In this document: positions 49,803 to 59,427 of the stretch, piece after piece
How the letters are laid out: each line of letters begins with the position of its first letter
Position numbering within the stretch: the stretch's first letter is position 1
Assembly (NCBI RefSeq): GCF_900108565.1
Contig: NZ_LT629971.1
Span: 3,968,001-4,032,000 of the forward strand
Source: Mycolicibacterium rutilum
GTDB taxonomy: Bacteria; Actinomycetota; Actinomycetes; Mycobacteriales; Mycobacteriaceae
DNA length: 64,000 nucleotides
Direction of reading: 5' to 3'
Notes under the pieces: generated by a model
What the model was told of the DNA's origin: nothing
Database searches by the model: none
What the model saw: only the letters and a program-made list of their open reading frames with translations
Translations under genes and position numbers: made by a program

Positions 49803-51008
49803 ATGAGCCGCCTCGCCGTCATAGGCGGCGGCATCGTCGGAGTCGCGGTCGCCCGCGAAATGCTGCGGCGCCACCCGGAAACCGAGGTGACGCTGTTCGA
49901 GAAGGAGGACCGCCTCGCGTCCCATCAGACCGGACGCAACAGCGGAGTCGTGCATGCCGGCCTGTACTACCAGCCCGGGTCGCAGAAGGCGCTGCTGTGT
50001 CGCCGCGGCGTGGGTCTGCTCGAACAGTACTGCGCCGAACGGGACATCCGCCGGATCGCGTGCGGCAAGGTATTGGTCGCCCTCACCGACGACGAACGAT
50101 CCCGGCTCGCCGACATCGAGCAGAAGGCGCTGACCAACGGGGTTCGGGGCGTGCGGATCATCGGGGCGCAGGAGTTGGCCGAGATCGAGCCGAACGTGCG
50201 GGGCATCGCGGCGCTGCACTCGCCGTCGACGTCGATCGTCGACTTCGCCGCGGTGACCCAGGCGCTGGCCGGCGATGCGGTCGCCACAGGCGCGAAGATC
50301 TGCCTCGGCCACGAGGTGGTCGGGCTGCGCGCCACCCCCACCGAGGTGGTCGTCACCACCCGCACCGCCGGCGGCGAACAGGAGGCGGCCTTCGACCGGG
50401 TCATCGCCTGCGGCGGCCTGCAGAGCGACCGGCTGGCCGAAATAGCCGGTGACGGACCGGATCCCGTGATCATGCCGTTCCGCGGCGAGTACTACGCGCT
50501 CAAACCGCACCGCCGCAACCTCGTCAACGGCCTGGTGTATCCGGTCCCGGACCCCCGGTACCCGTTCCTGGGGGTGCACGTCACCCCGCGGGTCGACGGT
50601 GAGGTGCTGATCGGACCCAACGCCGTGCTCGCGCTGGCCCGTGAGGGTTACTCGTGGCGGGAGTTCTCGATTGCCGATCTCACCGAGGTCGCCAGGACAC
50701 CGGCGTTCTGGCGGTTCGCGCGCCAACACTGGCGCACGGGTATGCGGGAGATGCACGGCTCGCTGTCGAAGCGCCGGTTCGTCGCCGCGGCGCGCGCCTA
50801 CGTGCCCGACCTCAGCGACGACGACGTCGTCCCGGGCAGCGCCGGCATCCGTGCGCAGGCCCTCGACGCCGATGGCGGCCTCGTCGACGACTTCCGAATC
50901 AGCATCCGCGAGCGAGTGGTGGTATTGCGCAACGCGCCGTCTCCCGCCGCGACGTCGGCGCTCGCGATCGCCGAACATGTCGTCGAAACGTTGGAAACTG
51001 CAAGGTGA
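49803..51008 (+). CDS. lhgO: L-2-hydroxyglutarate oxidase
   Basis: 401 residues from ATG 49803. FAD motif AVIGGGIVGVAVAREML and the signature SHQTGRNSGVVHAGLYYQPG are typical of LhgO. LLCRRGVGLLEQYCAERDI, RGEYYALKPHRRNLVNGLVY and GVHVTPRVDGEVLIGPNAVL complete the match. It oxidises L-2-hydroxyglutarate to 2-oxoglutarate and passes electrons to quinone. Longer reading upstream (49701) has no homology. The gene stands alone on the plus strand. Confidence 0.9.
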   Translation: MSRLAVIGGGIVGVAVAREMLRRHPETEVTLFEKEDRLASHQTGRNSGVVHAGLYYQPGSQKALLCRRGVGLLEQYCAERDIRRIACGKVLVALTDDERSRLADIEQKALTNGVRGVRIIGAQELAEIEPNVRGIAALHSPSTSIVDFAAVTQALAGDAVATGAKICLGHEVVGLRATPTEVVVTTRTAGGEQEAAFDRVIACGGLQSDRLAEIAGDGPDPVIMPFRGEYYALKPHRRNLVNGLVYPVPDPRYPFLGVHVTPRVDGEVLIGPNAVLALAREGYSWREFSIADLTEVARTPAFWRFARQHWRTGMREMHGSLSKRRFVAAARAYVPDLSDDDVVPGSAGIRAQALDADGGLVDDFRISIRERVVVLRNAPSPAATSALAIAEHVVETLETAR

Positions 51009-51272
51009 TTCATTGATGACCCCACCCCCCGACGAGAGCCGTGGTGGCCACTTGGTCCTCGGGAGCATCAAGAATCAACTTTCTGCCGGGAAAGTTCGAG
51101 TGCGGACCCGCGAATTGTCGTTAGGTGTGACCGAAGGGAAAAGAGTTGGTCACAAGTCGCCTGCGCGCGGGTGCGCCGCCCGGCCAGGCCACTGCCCGGC
51201 AGCCTGGTGCCGCTGCTCGAGCAGCACCTGACCACGCTGCCCCTCCCGGCCACTCGATAAAGGAGCGTGACA

Positions 51273-52061
51273 ATGGATCTCGGTATCGCCGGACGAACCG
51301 CCCTGGTGCTGGGTGCCAGCGGCGGGCTGGGCGGCGCGATCGCGGTACGGCTGGCCGAAGAGGGCGTCAACGTCGCGGTCGCCGGTCGGTCCAGCGAGGG
51401 CCTGGCCGCCACCGCAGCGCGGGTCCAGGCCACCGGCGCCAAGGCCGTGCCCGTGGTGTGGGACCTCGCCGACCTGGACCGCATCGATACCGGCGTGACC
51501 GAGGTGGAACGGGCCCTGGGACCGGTCGACATCCTGGTCAACAACACCGGCGGGCCACCGCCGACGTCGGCGTCCGGACAGGACGCCGGCACCTGGCGCA
51601 CGAATTTCGACCAGATGGTGCTGTCGGTCATCGCGCTGACCGACCGGGTACTCCCGGCGATGCGGCAGCGAGGTTGGGGCCGCATCCTGACCTCCACCTC
51701 CTCGGGTGCGCATACCCCACTGCCCAACCTGGGCCTGTCGAACACGCTGCGCGCGAGCCTGCACGCCTGGTCCAAAACGGTGTCCGACGAGGTCGGGCGC
51801 GACGGGGTCACCGTGAACGTCATCGTGCCCGGCCGGATCGAGACCGACCGGACCCGCTTCCTCGACCAGAGGCGCGCCGACCGGGAAGGCCGCACGGCCG
51901 AGGACGTGATGCGCGACAGCGCGGCGACCATGGCGCTCGGCCGCTACGGCCGCCCCGACGAGTACGCCGACGTCGCGGCGTTTCTGTGCAGCGAAAGAGC
52001 TTCCTACATCACCGGTTCGGTCGTCCGCGTCGACGGCGGGCTGATCCGCGGCATCCACTGA
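51273..52061 (+). CDS. SDR-family oxidoreductase with altered active site
   Basis: 262 residues from ATG 51273 with AAGGAG upstream; GTG 51267 is an alternative. Cofactor motif GASGGLGGAIA and NNTGGPPPTSAS are SDR-like. Where YxxxK is expected the protein has SNTLR (LGLSNTLRASLHAWSKTVSD): Tyr to Ser and Lys to Arg. The C-terminal tail ITGSVVRVDGGLIRGI is normal. This divergent SDR group lacks the usual dehydrogenase residues and may do other chemistry. An FAH-fold hydrolase follows 18 bp later. Confidence 0.82.
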   Translation: MDLGIAGRTALVLGASGGLGGAIAVRLAEEGVNVAVAGRSSEGLAATAARVQATGAKAVPVVWDLADLDRIDTGVTEVERALGPVDILVNNTGGPPPTSASGQDAGTWRTNFDQMVLSVIALTDRVLPAMRQRGWGRILTSTSSGAHTPLPNLGLSNTLRASLHAWSKTVSDEVGRDGVTVNVIVPGRIETDRTRFLDQRRADREGRTAEDVMRDSAATMALGRYGRPDEYADVAAFLCSERASYITGSVVRVDGGLIRGIH

Positions 52062-52079
52062 CCGTCCGAAAGGAGTCGT

Positions 52080-52931
52080 ATGCGTTTACGCACCGTCCAG
52101 TTGTCCGACGGTCCCGCCCCGTGCGTCCGCCTGCGCGACGGGCGGCTGGCCCGGATCGATCGCCTGCTGCCCGACGCACCGCGAGACCTGTTGGCGCTGT
52201 TGGAGTCCGAGCGTCTCGATGCGTTGGCCGCAGTGGTCGACGGCACAGCTGCGGTGGCCGACGATTACTGCGTCGACACCGAGGCGCCGGTGCTCGCCCC
52301 GTGGACCCGTCCGCGCAAGATCCTCGGCATCGGGCTGAACTACGGCGCACACGCCGGTGATCTGGGCGAGCAGGCGCCGCGCTCCTCGCCGGCGTCGTTC
52401 CTCAAGGGCGACCACACCATCGTCGGACCCGGCCGGCCCATCGTCGTGCCGCCGGGCATCGGCAAGGTGACCGCCGAGGCTGAACTCGGTCTCGTGATCG
52501 GCCGCACGTGTCACCAGGTCGGCGTCGACGAGGCGCTGTCGTACGTCGCCGGTGTGGTGCCGGTGCTCGACCAGACCGCCGAGTCGGTGCTGATGGAGAA
52601 CCCGCGCTACCTCACCCGTGTCAAGAACTATCCGACCTTCTTCGCCTTCGGTCCCGAGCTGATCACCCTCGACGAGGTGCTGGCGCACGGTCCGCTGTCG
52701 GACCTGCAGGTCGCGACCATCCACAACGGCGCCGTGCACCGCAAGGACACCGTCGCCGGGATGACCTTCTCCCCCGCCGAACTGCTCAGCTTCCACAGCC
52801 AGGTGATGCCGTTCTACCCAGGTGACATCCTGTCCACCGGAACGCCTGGCGCGGTGGGGATCTCGCCCGGTGACGTGGTGCGCTGCGAGCTCGGTGACGG
52901 TCTGGCCGCGCTGACGAACCCGGTGCGCTGA
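52080..52931 (+). CDS. Fumarylacetoacetate hydrolase family protein
   Basis: 283 residues from ATG 52080, with AAAGGAG upstream. FAH core: RPRKILGIGLNYGAHAGDLG, SFLKGDHTIVGPGRPIV, TAEAELGLVIGRTC, then MTFSPAELLSFHSQVMPFYP and GDILSTGTPGAVGI. Metal ligands E, E and D are in the usual spots. Members cleave C-C bonds of diketo acids or hydrate them. Operon with the divergent SDR suggests a joint catabolic step; the substrate is not readable. Convergent with a methyltransferase (3-bp gap). Confidence 0.88.
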   Translation: MRLRTVQLSDGPAPCVRLRDGRLARIDRLLPDAPRDLLALLESERLDALAAVVDGTAAVADDYCVDTEAPVLAPWTRPRKILGIGLNYGAHAGDLGEQAPRSSPASFLKGDHTIVGPGRPIVVPPGIGKVTAEAELGLVIGRTCHQVGVDEALSYVAGVVPVLDQTAESVLMENPRYLTRVKNYPTFFAFGPELITLDEVLAHGPLSDLQVATIHNGAVHRKDTVAGMTFSPAELLSFHSQVMPFYPGDILSTGTPGAVGISPGDVVRCELGDGLAALTNPVR

Positions 52932-52934
52932 TCC

Positions 52935-53600
52935 TCAAACCGGTCGGACCGCCCTGAAGAACGCGACGTGTCCGATCAGCCGGACGCGTTGCGTGCCGAT
53001 CTGCCGGCAGTCGAAGCCGGCCTCGCGCAGCCGGCGCGGGATCGCATCACCGAGGTTGCCTGCGGCATGCGGGCTGCGGTGGATGCGGCGGGCCAGCAGG
53101 CCATCCCCGGTGTCGACGTCGCCGCCGATGTCGACCAGGTGCAGGCTGCCGCCGGGCCGCAGCACCCGGAAAAACTCCTGTGCCGCAGCTGTTTTCACGC
53201 GGTCGTCGAGGTGGTGCCACATCATCGACGAGAGCACCCGGTCGAATTCGCCGTCGCCGTACGGGAGGTCCTGGGCGTAACCCCTGTCGAAGGTGAGGTC
53301 GGTCAGCCCGCGCGCCTTGCCTTGGGCGCGGGCCAGCGCCCGCGGGTCGGGATCGCAGCCGACCGCTCTGATGGCAGCGGCTCGTCGGGCACGGACGGTG
53401 AGATTGCCTGTTCCGCAGCCCACTTCGAGAACGGACAGACCGTCGCGCAGGTCGGCCTGGTCGATCAGTGTGCGGTAGGCGCGGCTGAAGCCCAGTACCC
53501 GGGTCAGCAGGTCGTAGCCAGGCAGGAACAGGTCGTGGCCGGCGGCGGGCAGGTAGTCGGGGTGATGGGCCGGAGGTCCAGCAGGAGAATTTTTGGTCAT
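52935..53600 (-). CDS. Class I SAM-dependent methyltransferase
   Basis: 221 residues from ATG 53600. SAM motif I is VLEVGCGTGN (58-67), then DPDPRALARAQ, SSMMWHHLDDRVK, and FRVLRPGGSLHLVDIGG. The layout is UbiE/Methyltransf_11. It could methylate a small molecule or lipid. The frame is open further upstream, but the sequence there is unlike a methyltransferase. Divergent from the AraC gene 73 bp away, which may control it. Confidence 0.88.
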   Translation of the reverse strand: MTKNSPAGPPAHHPDYLPAAGHDLFLPGYDLLTRVLGFSRAYRTLIDQADLRDGLSVLEVGCGTGNLTVRARRAAAIRAVGCDPDPRALARAQGKARGLTDLTFDRGYAQDLPYGDGEFDRVLSSMMWHHLDDRVKTAAAQEFFRVLRPGGSLHLVDIGGDVDTGDGLLARRIHRSPHAAGNLGDAIPRRLREAGFDCRQIGTQRVRLIGHVAFFRAVRPV

Positions 53601-53673
53601 GCTGCCATGGTGAATCGGTACCGATCCGGGATGTTGGGTGATCATCAGCGAAACCCGGACTATCTTCGGTGCC

Positions 53674-54516
53674 ATGACGCTGGCGTCCCGGTTGGTCCGG
53701 CACCGCGACGGGGTGCCGATCTACGGCTACCCGACCGGTCCCGGCGCTCCCCCGGTTTCTGTCGCGCGGGCCAGCAACGAAGAACTGCTGCAACGGGGCA
53801 GACATATTCACGACTTCCCGGCGCTGTGGTTCGTCCCGGACTCTGCGGTGGTGTTGGTGGCGGCGGCCGGCGAAGTCCTCGACCCCGTGGCCCGGCCGGA
53901 CGGTGGTGTCGGCGTGTTCTTCGATCCGGCGGCGCTGGAGTCAGAGGGTGCGCGGCCGACCTGGCGCGAGCACCCGCTGCTGTTCCCGTTCCTGCACGGC
54001 GAGGCGGGCGGGCTGCTGGAGCTGCGGCTGCCGGCCGAGCGGGTGGAGCCGTGGCGGACGGCGATCGCCTCGATCGAAGCCGAACTGGCCGAACGCCGCG
54101 ACGGCTACCGGCAGGCGGCGCTGGCACACCTGGTTCTGCTGCTGATCGATCTCGCCCGTGTCGCGGTCGATGTCGTCGGCGACCTGCGCCACTCGGGAGA
54201 GCCGCTGCTCGCCGAGGTGTTCGCGGTGATCGACCGCCGCCTGGGCGAACCGCTGTCGCTGCGCGACGTCGCCGCCGACGTGGGTCTGTCGCCCGGGCAC
54301 CTCACCACGATCGTGCGTCGCCGCACGGGTCGCACCGTGCAGGACTGGATCATCGAGCGGCGGATGGCCGCGAGCCGGCGACTGCTGGCCGACACCGACC
54401 TGCCGGTCGCCGAGGTCGCTCACCGCGTGGGTATCGCCGACCCGGGCTACTTCAGCAGGCTCTTCCGCCGCGTTCACGGCACCTCGCCGCGGACCTGGCG
54501 CGCACGGCCCTGCTGA
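53674..54516 (+). CDS. AraC-family transcriptional regulator
   Basis: 280 residues from ATG 53674. The N-terminal effector domain has cupin-like HDFPALWFVPDSAVVLVAAA, and two C-terminal HTHs are clear (LSLRDVAADVGLSPGHLTTI and LPVAEVAHRVGIADPGYFSR). The end LFRRVHGTSPRTW is the AraC hallmark. It is divergent from a methyltransferase and lies 41 bp before isocitrate lyase 2; it may regulate either. The effector is unknown. Confidence 0.88.
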   Translation: MTLASRLVRHRDGVPIYGYPTGPGAPPVSVARASNEELLQRGRHIHDFPALWFVPDSAVVLVAAAGEVLDPVARPDGGVGVFFDPAALESEGARPTWREHPLLFPFLHGEAGGLLELRLPAERVEPWRTAIASIEAELAERRDGYRQAALAHLVLLLIDLARVAVDVVGDLRHSGEPLLAEVFAVIDRRLGEPLSLRDVAADVGLSPGHLTTIVRRRTGRTVQDWIIERRMAASRRLLADTDLPVAEVAHRVGIADPGYFSRLFRRVHGTSPRTWRARPC

Positions 54517-54557
54517 TAACGCCATCCCCGGCGAATAGCGGGTCGTACTGTGGGTTC

Positions 54558-56858
54558 ATGGCCATCATCGAAACGGACGCCGCAGCCCAAACCCCGTTCG
54601 AGCGGGATGTCGCGGCCACTCAGCGGTACTTCGACAGCCCGCGGTTCGACGGGATCATCCGGCTCTACTCGGCCCGCCAGGTCGTCGAGCAGCGGGGCAC
54701 GATCCCGTCGGACTACATCGTCGCGCGGGAAGCGGCCACCGCCTTCTACGAGCGGCTGCGCGAGCTGTACGCCCAGAAGAAGAGCATCACCACGTTCGGG
54801 CCGTACTCGCCGGGGCAGGCCGTGACGATGAAGCGGATGGGCATCGAGGGTATCTACCTCGGCGGCTGGGCGACCTCGGCGAAAGGGTCGACCACCGAGG
54901 ACCCCGGCCCCGACCTCGCCAGCTACCCGCTCAGCCAGGTGCCCGAGGAAGCCGCCGGCCTGGTCCGCGCCCTGCTCACCGCCGACCGCAACCAGGAGTA
55001 TCTGCGGTTGCAGATGTCGGAGAAGCAGCGCGCCGCCACTCCCGCGGTCGATTTCCGGCCGTTCATCATCGCCGACGCGGACACCGGGCACGGCGGAGAC
55101 CCCCACGTGCGCAACCTGATTCGACGTTTTGTCGAGGCCGGTGTGCCGGGTTACCACATCGAGGATCAGCGTCCCGGCACCAAGAAGTGCGGCCACCAGG
55201 GCGGCAAGGTGCTGGTGCCGTCCGACGAGCAGATCAAGCGGCTCAACACCGCCCGCTTCCAACTCGACATCATGCGGGTGCCGGGCATCATCGTCGCCCG
55301 CACCGACGCGGAGGCCGCGAACCTCATCGACAGCCGCGCCGACGAACGCGATCAGCCGTTCCTGCTCGGCGTGACCAACCTGCGGATCCCGTCGTACAAG
55401 TCCTGCTATCTGGCGATGATGCGGCGGTTCTACGAGGCCGGCGTCACCGAACTCAACGGCCACCTGCTCTACGCGCTGCCCGACGGCGAGTACGCCACCG
55501 CCAACGCGTGGCTGGACCAGCACGGCATCGGCGAGGCGGTGCGGCAGGCCGCCGCGGAGTATCAGGATCGGCCCGACGGCGCGATCGACGAGATCTTCGA
55601 CGGGGCGGAGTCGAAGTTCGTCGACGCGTGGCAGATCGACGCCGGCCTGATGACCTACGGCGAGGCCGTCGCCGAACTGCTGGAGTTCCGCGAGAGCGAG
55701 GGCGAGCGACTCGACATGAGCGTCGCCGACTGGCGCGAGTTCGCGCAGCGCGCACCGCTGTACACAGCGCGGGAGAAGGCCCGCGAGATCGGCGCCGCGG
55801 TCGGGTGGGACTGTGAACTGGCCAAGACGCCGGAGGGCTACTACCAGGTGCGCGGCGGCATCCCGTACGCGATCGCCAAGTCGCTGGCCGCGGCGCCGTT
55901 CGCCGACATCCTGTGGATGGAGACCAAGACCGCCGACCTGGCCGATGCCCGCGAGTTCGCCGAGGCGATCCACGCCGAGTTCCCCGACCAGATGCTGGCC
56001 TACAACCTGTCGCCGTCGTTCAACTGGGACACGACCGGCATGACCGACGACGAGATGCGCGCGTTCCCTGAGGAACTCGGCAAGCTGGGGTTCGTGTTCA
56101 ACTTCATCACCTACGGCGGGCACCAGGTCGACGGTGTGGCGTCGGAGGAGTTCGCCACCGCGCTGCAGCAGGACGGCATGCTGGCGCTGGCCCGGTTGCA
56201 GCGCAAGATGCGCCTGGTCGAATCTCCCTACCGCACACCGCAGACGCTCGTCGGCGGACCGCGCAGCGACGCCGCGTTGGCGGCCTCCTCGGGCCGGTTG
56301 GCGACGACGAAAGCGATGGGCAAGGGTTCGACGCAGCATCAGCACCTGGTGCAGACCGAGGTGCCCAAGAAGCTGCTCGAGGAGTGGCTGGCAATGTGGG
56401 GCGAGCACTATCAGCTCGACGAGAAGCTGCGGGTGCAGCTGTTCCCGACCCGGCCCGGCTCGGATGTGCTCGAACTCGGGATCTACGGTGAGCGCGGCGA
56501 CGGTGAGGACGAGAAGCTGGCCAACGTCATCGTCGATCCGATCAAGGACCGGCATGGGCGCAGCATTCTGACCGTCCGCGACCAGAACACCTTCGCCGAA
56601 AAGCTCCGTCAGAAGCGGCTGATGAGCGTCGTGCACCTCTGGCTGATCCACCGCTTCAAGGCCGAGATCGTCTACTACGTCACGCCGACCGAGGACAACA
56701 TCTATCAGACCGAGAAGATGAAGTCGCACGGCATCTTCAGCGACGTGTACCAGGAGGTCGGCGAGATCATCGTGGCCGACGTCAACCAGCCGCGCATCGA
56801 GGAGCTCCTGGCAGCCGACCGCGAGGCGCTGGGCCGGCTGATCCGCAAGGAGGACTGA
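54558..56858 (+). CDS. aceA2: Isocitrate lyase 2 (long mycobacterial form)
   Basis: 766 residues from ATG 54558, the length of M. tuberculosis ICL2. The N-terminal catalytic barrel has FIIADADTGHGG (172-180) with metal ligands and the catalytic loop KKCGHQGGK with Cys211. The second half, not found in short ICL1, includes PSFNWDTTGMTDDEMRAF and a C-terminal regulatory domain (HLWLIHRFKAEIVYYVTPTE, MKSHGIFSDVYQEVGEIIVA). It splits isocitrate into glyoxylate and succinate, and some members also methylisocitrate. The open frame reaching back to 52968 is without homology. Confidence 0.95.
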   Translation: MAIIETDAAAQTPFERDVAATQRYFDSPRFDGIIRLYSARQVVEQRGTIPSDYIVAREAATAFYERLRELYAQKKSITTFGPYSPGQAVTMKRMGIEGIYLGGWATSAKGSTTEDPGPDLASYPLSQVPEEAAGLVRALLTADRNQEYLRLQMSEKQRAATPAVDFRPFIIADADTGHGGDPHVRNLIRRFVEAGVPGYHIEDQRPGTKKCGHQGGKVLVPSDEQIKRLNTARFQLDIMRVPGIIVARTDAEAANLIDSRADERDQPFLLGVTNLRIPSYKSCYLAMMRRFYEAGVTELNGHLLYALPDGEYATANAWLDQHGIGEAVRQAAAEYQDRPDGAIDEIFDGAESKFVDAWQIDAGLMTYGEAVAELLEFRESEGERLDMSVADWREFAQRAPLYTAREKAREIGAAVGWDCELAKTPEGYYQVRGGIPYAIAKSLAAAPFADILWMETKTADLADAREFAEAIHAEFPDQMLAYNLSPSFNWDTTGMTDDEMRAFPEELGKLGFVFNFITYGGHQVDGVASEEFATALQQDGMLALARLQRKMRLVESPYRTPQTLVGGPRSDAALAASSGRLATTKAMGKGSTQHQHLVQTEVPKKLLEEWLAMWGEHYQLDEKLRVQLFPTRPGSDVLELGIYGERGDGEDEKLANVIVDPIKDRHGRSILTVRDQNTFAEKLRQKRLMSVVHLWLIHRFKAEIVYYVTPTEDNIYQTEKMKSHGIFSDVYQEVGEIIVADVNQPRIEELLAADREALGRLIRKED

Positions 56859-56862
56859 GGCG

Positions 56863-59394
56863 TCAGGACGCCGACGAGTCCGACGAGTCCGCCGACGAGT
56901 CCGCCGCCGAGCCGGCGTCGGTGTCCGTCGTCCCGGCGGTATCGCTGGAGGTGGTGTCGCCGTCGGTGGTCGGGTCGGTGACTGTGACGGTGTCGGTGGC
57001 CGGCTCCGATGTCGCCGAATCAGTCTGCGTCGTAGGCGGACTCGTCGCCGAGGTGGGCTCCTCGGTGGCCGTGCCGGTGGCCGTCGCGGTTTCGGTCGCC
57101 ACCGCGGACGCCGACGTGCTCGGCGCCGGACTCGTCGCCGACGCCGACGGCGCCGCGCTGGTGCTCGGTGGCGCCGACGTCTGGGTCAGCGACGGATAGA
57201 GCTCGGTCGGGAAGGTGCCGGGCTGGTCCTCCTCGACGATCACCATGATTTGTCTGGTGTAGTCGGCGAGCGTCGCATCGACCTTGTTCAGATCGGCCTC
57301 ACCGGCGGCGATCTGCTCACCATAGGCGGCGATCTCCGTCCACAGTTCGTCCAGCTCCGCCTTGGCCGAATCGGAGAGGTCCTCGTCGAGCGTGACGAAC
57401 AACTGGCGCGCCAACGCATACGTCATGCAGTTGACGCAGTCGTAGTTCAACGCGCCGGCGAGGCTCTGCGGGACGGCGACGTTGTCGTTGCCTTCCTCGG
57501 CGTCGACGACGAACACCACCTGATACGCCACGGCCACCGCGGCACAGTTCTCGCATGAGGCGTACGCATGCGCCTCGTTGACGTTCATCGCGTACTCCTC
57601 GTCGGTGGCCCAGACGAGCGCGAACGCCGTATCGTACACGACGGTGTTGTCGGTGGTGTTCACCGCGAGGGCCTGGTTGTCACCCGGTTCGGGAGCGAGC
57701 GGCTTGTCGAACGGGAACACCCACCCCTGATCCTGCGCGGGTGCGGTCAGCGACGACGGCGACACGACCGCGGGCCCGCCTCCTGTCGGTGCCCCCGCCG
57801 GCGTGCGGGGCACGAGGATCACGGCCAGCTGCGGCGTGCGGAAGGTCGGCGCGGGTGTGCGGGTGTCCCACAGCGCGGGCATGACGCCGCGTTGTCCCGG
57901 CGCCAACGCTTGGGTCGCCGCCACCGGTTGCGCCGCGGCGCTCACGGCTCGTTGCCCGTCACCCAATCGCTCGACGCGCAACGCGTAGAAGATGTCGCTG
58001 AGCGTGCCGCGTTCGGATGCCTCGATGGGGCGGTAGTTGTTGTCGTGCGGCAGCCAGGCGTACGCGATCCCGGCCAGTGCCGCCGCGCCGACCAGCCCGG
58101 CGAGCAGGCGCCGCAGGGGCTTGCCCTTCGTGCCCTGCCACGCGGTCGCGACGATACGCCGCACCGTCCTGACCAACAGATAGAACAGGCCCGCCATCGG
58201 GATGACGATCGCGACCATCGCCAGTACCCGCGCCGTCGCCTGCACCATGTCGCCGTCGGCCCATGCGGTGGCCAGCACGTCCTGCTGCTTGTTCAGGCCG
58301 GCCCACGCCGAGCCGATCAGCCGGGGCAGCGCCAGGATTGCCAACGTGATCATGCCGAGCAGCAGCGGCACCACCACAATGACCCACGCGGTCACCACGA
58401 TTCGGGCCCACCACTTGAGTTCGCGCGCCCGCGGGTCGCCCCAACGCCACGGCAACATTCCGAGCAGCGTCGGCTTCATCCGGCCGTACAGGTCCGGCAC
58501 GCCGGTGAGGTCGGCCAGCACGTGATAACCGTCGAACCGGACCAGCGGGGTCAGCTGGCGGATCATCTGGATGATCTGCGTGGCGACCACCAGCAGCAGC
58601 GCGTCGTACCGTAGCCACAGCCACAAACCGGTGATGCCCACGGCCACAATCGCATTGAAGTACAGCCCGCCGAGGTCGGTGCGCAGTCGGCCGCTGCGTC
58701 CGAGCCGGTACGAGTCGGTGACGTCGGTGTAGAACGCCGGCCAGAGTAGATAGAGACCGAACCCCATGACGCCGGGCGTGGACCCGCCGTACCGCGCGGC
58801 CGCCGCATGCCCGAACTCGTGGAATCCCGCGGACAGCACCGTCACCGCGAAGACCAGGATCAACAGGCCGGGACGCTCGAAGGCGTCATAGGCCGCCGCG
58901 GCCAGGCCTTTGCGGAACGACACCCACCACACCACGACGGCGAACGCGGCGAGGATGGGGACCACCACCCACGGCCGGAACAACACACGGAACGGATCGG
59001 TCAGTCTGCGGGTCTGCTCCGGGTCGGTGACGGCGCGGCGCAAGCGCAATCCCAGCAACGGGTTTCGCTTCTTCAGCTCGGGTTCGCCGCCATCGGCGCC
59101 GCAGACCAGCCCCAGCGGACGCAACTTCTTGGCGACCAACTGTTCGATGTTGTCGGCGGTGACGGTCCGGCCGGTCGACGCCGACACCGCGGCCGCCACC
59201 TCGGCGGTGGTGCGCTCACCGTCGATTGCACACAGCGTGGCGTACAGCAGCGGCGTCAGCTGAACCGTCTGGCCGTCCGCGCGGCGCGCGAGGGACGGCG
59301 GCACCCGGTACCCGGATCCCGCCATCTCCCCGATCAGCTCGACGCCGTCCGGACGACGCGGAACCGCTTGCGCCGTCCCGGTGATCACCGTCAT
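56863..59394 (-). CDS. M50-like membrane zinc metalloprotease with PqqD-like N-terminus and Ser/Thr-rich tail
   Basis: 843 residues from ATG 59394. N-terminal 15-100 is a wHTH of the PqqD type (LTPLLYATLCAIDGERTTAE, TVTADNIEQLVAKKLRPL). The membrane protease core has the zinc motif HEFGH (192-196) and the third ligand in RFDGYHVLAD (D288), within at least eight helices to about 445. The outer domain has two CxxC pairs, C614/C617 (YASCENCAAV) and C653/C656 (YDCVNCMTY), and from 730 a Ser/Thr/Asp-rich linker follows. It is 33 bp after a repeat protein and probably cleaves or exports it. Confidence 0.75.
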   Translation of the reverse strand: MTVITGTAQAVPRRPDGVELIGEMAGSGYRVPPSLARRADGQTVQLTPLLYATLCAIDGERTTAEVAAAVSASTGRTVTADNIEQLVAKKLRPLGLVCGADGGEPELKKRNPLLGLRLRRAVTDPEQTRRLTDPFRVLFRPWVVVPILAAFAVVVWWVSFRKGLAAAAYDAFERPGLLILVFAVTVLSAGFHEFGHAAAARYGGSTPGVMGFGLYLLWPAFYTDVTDSYRLGRSGRLRTDLGGLYFNAIVAVGITGLWLWLRYDALLLVVATQIIQMIRQLTPLVRFDGYHVLADLTGVPDLYGRMKPTLLGMLPWRWGDPRARELKWWARIVVTAWVIVVVPLLLGMITLAILALPRLIGSAWAGLNKQQDVLATAWADGDMVQATARVLAMVAIVIPMAGLFYLLVRTVRRIVATAWQGTKGKPLRRLLAGLVGAAALAGIAYAWLPHDNNYRPIEASERGTLSDIFYALRVERLGDGQRAVSAAAQPVAATQALAPGQRGVMPALWDTRTPAPTFRTPQLAVILVPRTPAGAPTGGGPAVVSPSSLTAPAQDQGWVFPFDKPLAPEPGDNQALAVNTTDNTVVYDTAFALVWATDEEYAMNVNEAHAYASCENCAAVAVAYQVVFVVDAEEGNDNVAVPQSLAGALNYDCVNCMTYALARQLFVTLDEDLSDSAKAELDELWTEIAAYGEQIAAGEADLNKVDATLADYTRQIMVIVEEDQPGTFPTELYPSLTQTSAPPSTSAAPSASATSPAPSTSASAVATETATATGTATEEPTSATSPPTTQTDSATSEPATDTVTVTDPTTDGDTTSSDTAGTTDTDAGSAADSSADSSDSSAS

Positions 59395-59427
59395 CTCCGA
59401 CCTCCGCCGGTCACCTGCCGGTCAGGC

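Noticed and set aside
52968..54557. Long open frame leading in-frame into isocitrate lyase 2
   Set aside because: It is antisense to the methyltransferase and out of frame with the AraC gene, and its sequence is low-complexity Arg/Gly/Ala; homology to ICL2 begins only at 54558.
54474..56729. 751-residue frame antisense to isocitrate lyase 2
   Set aside because: An antisense echo of biased codon use in a GC-rich gene; no domain or motif.
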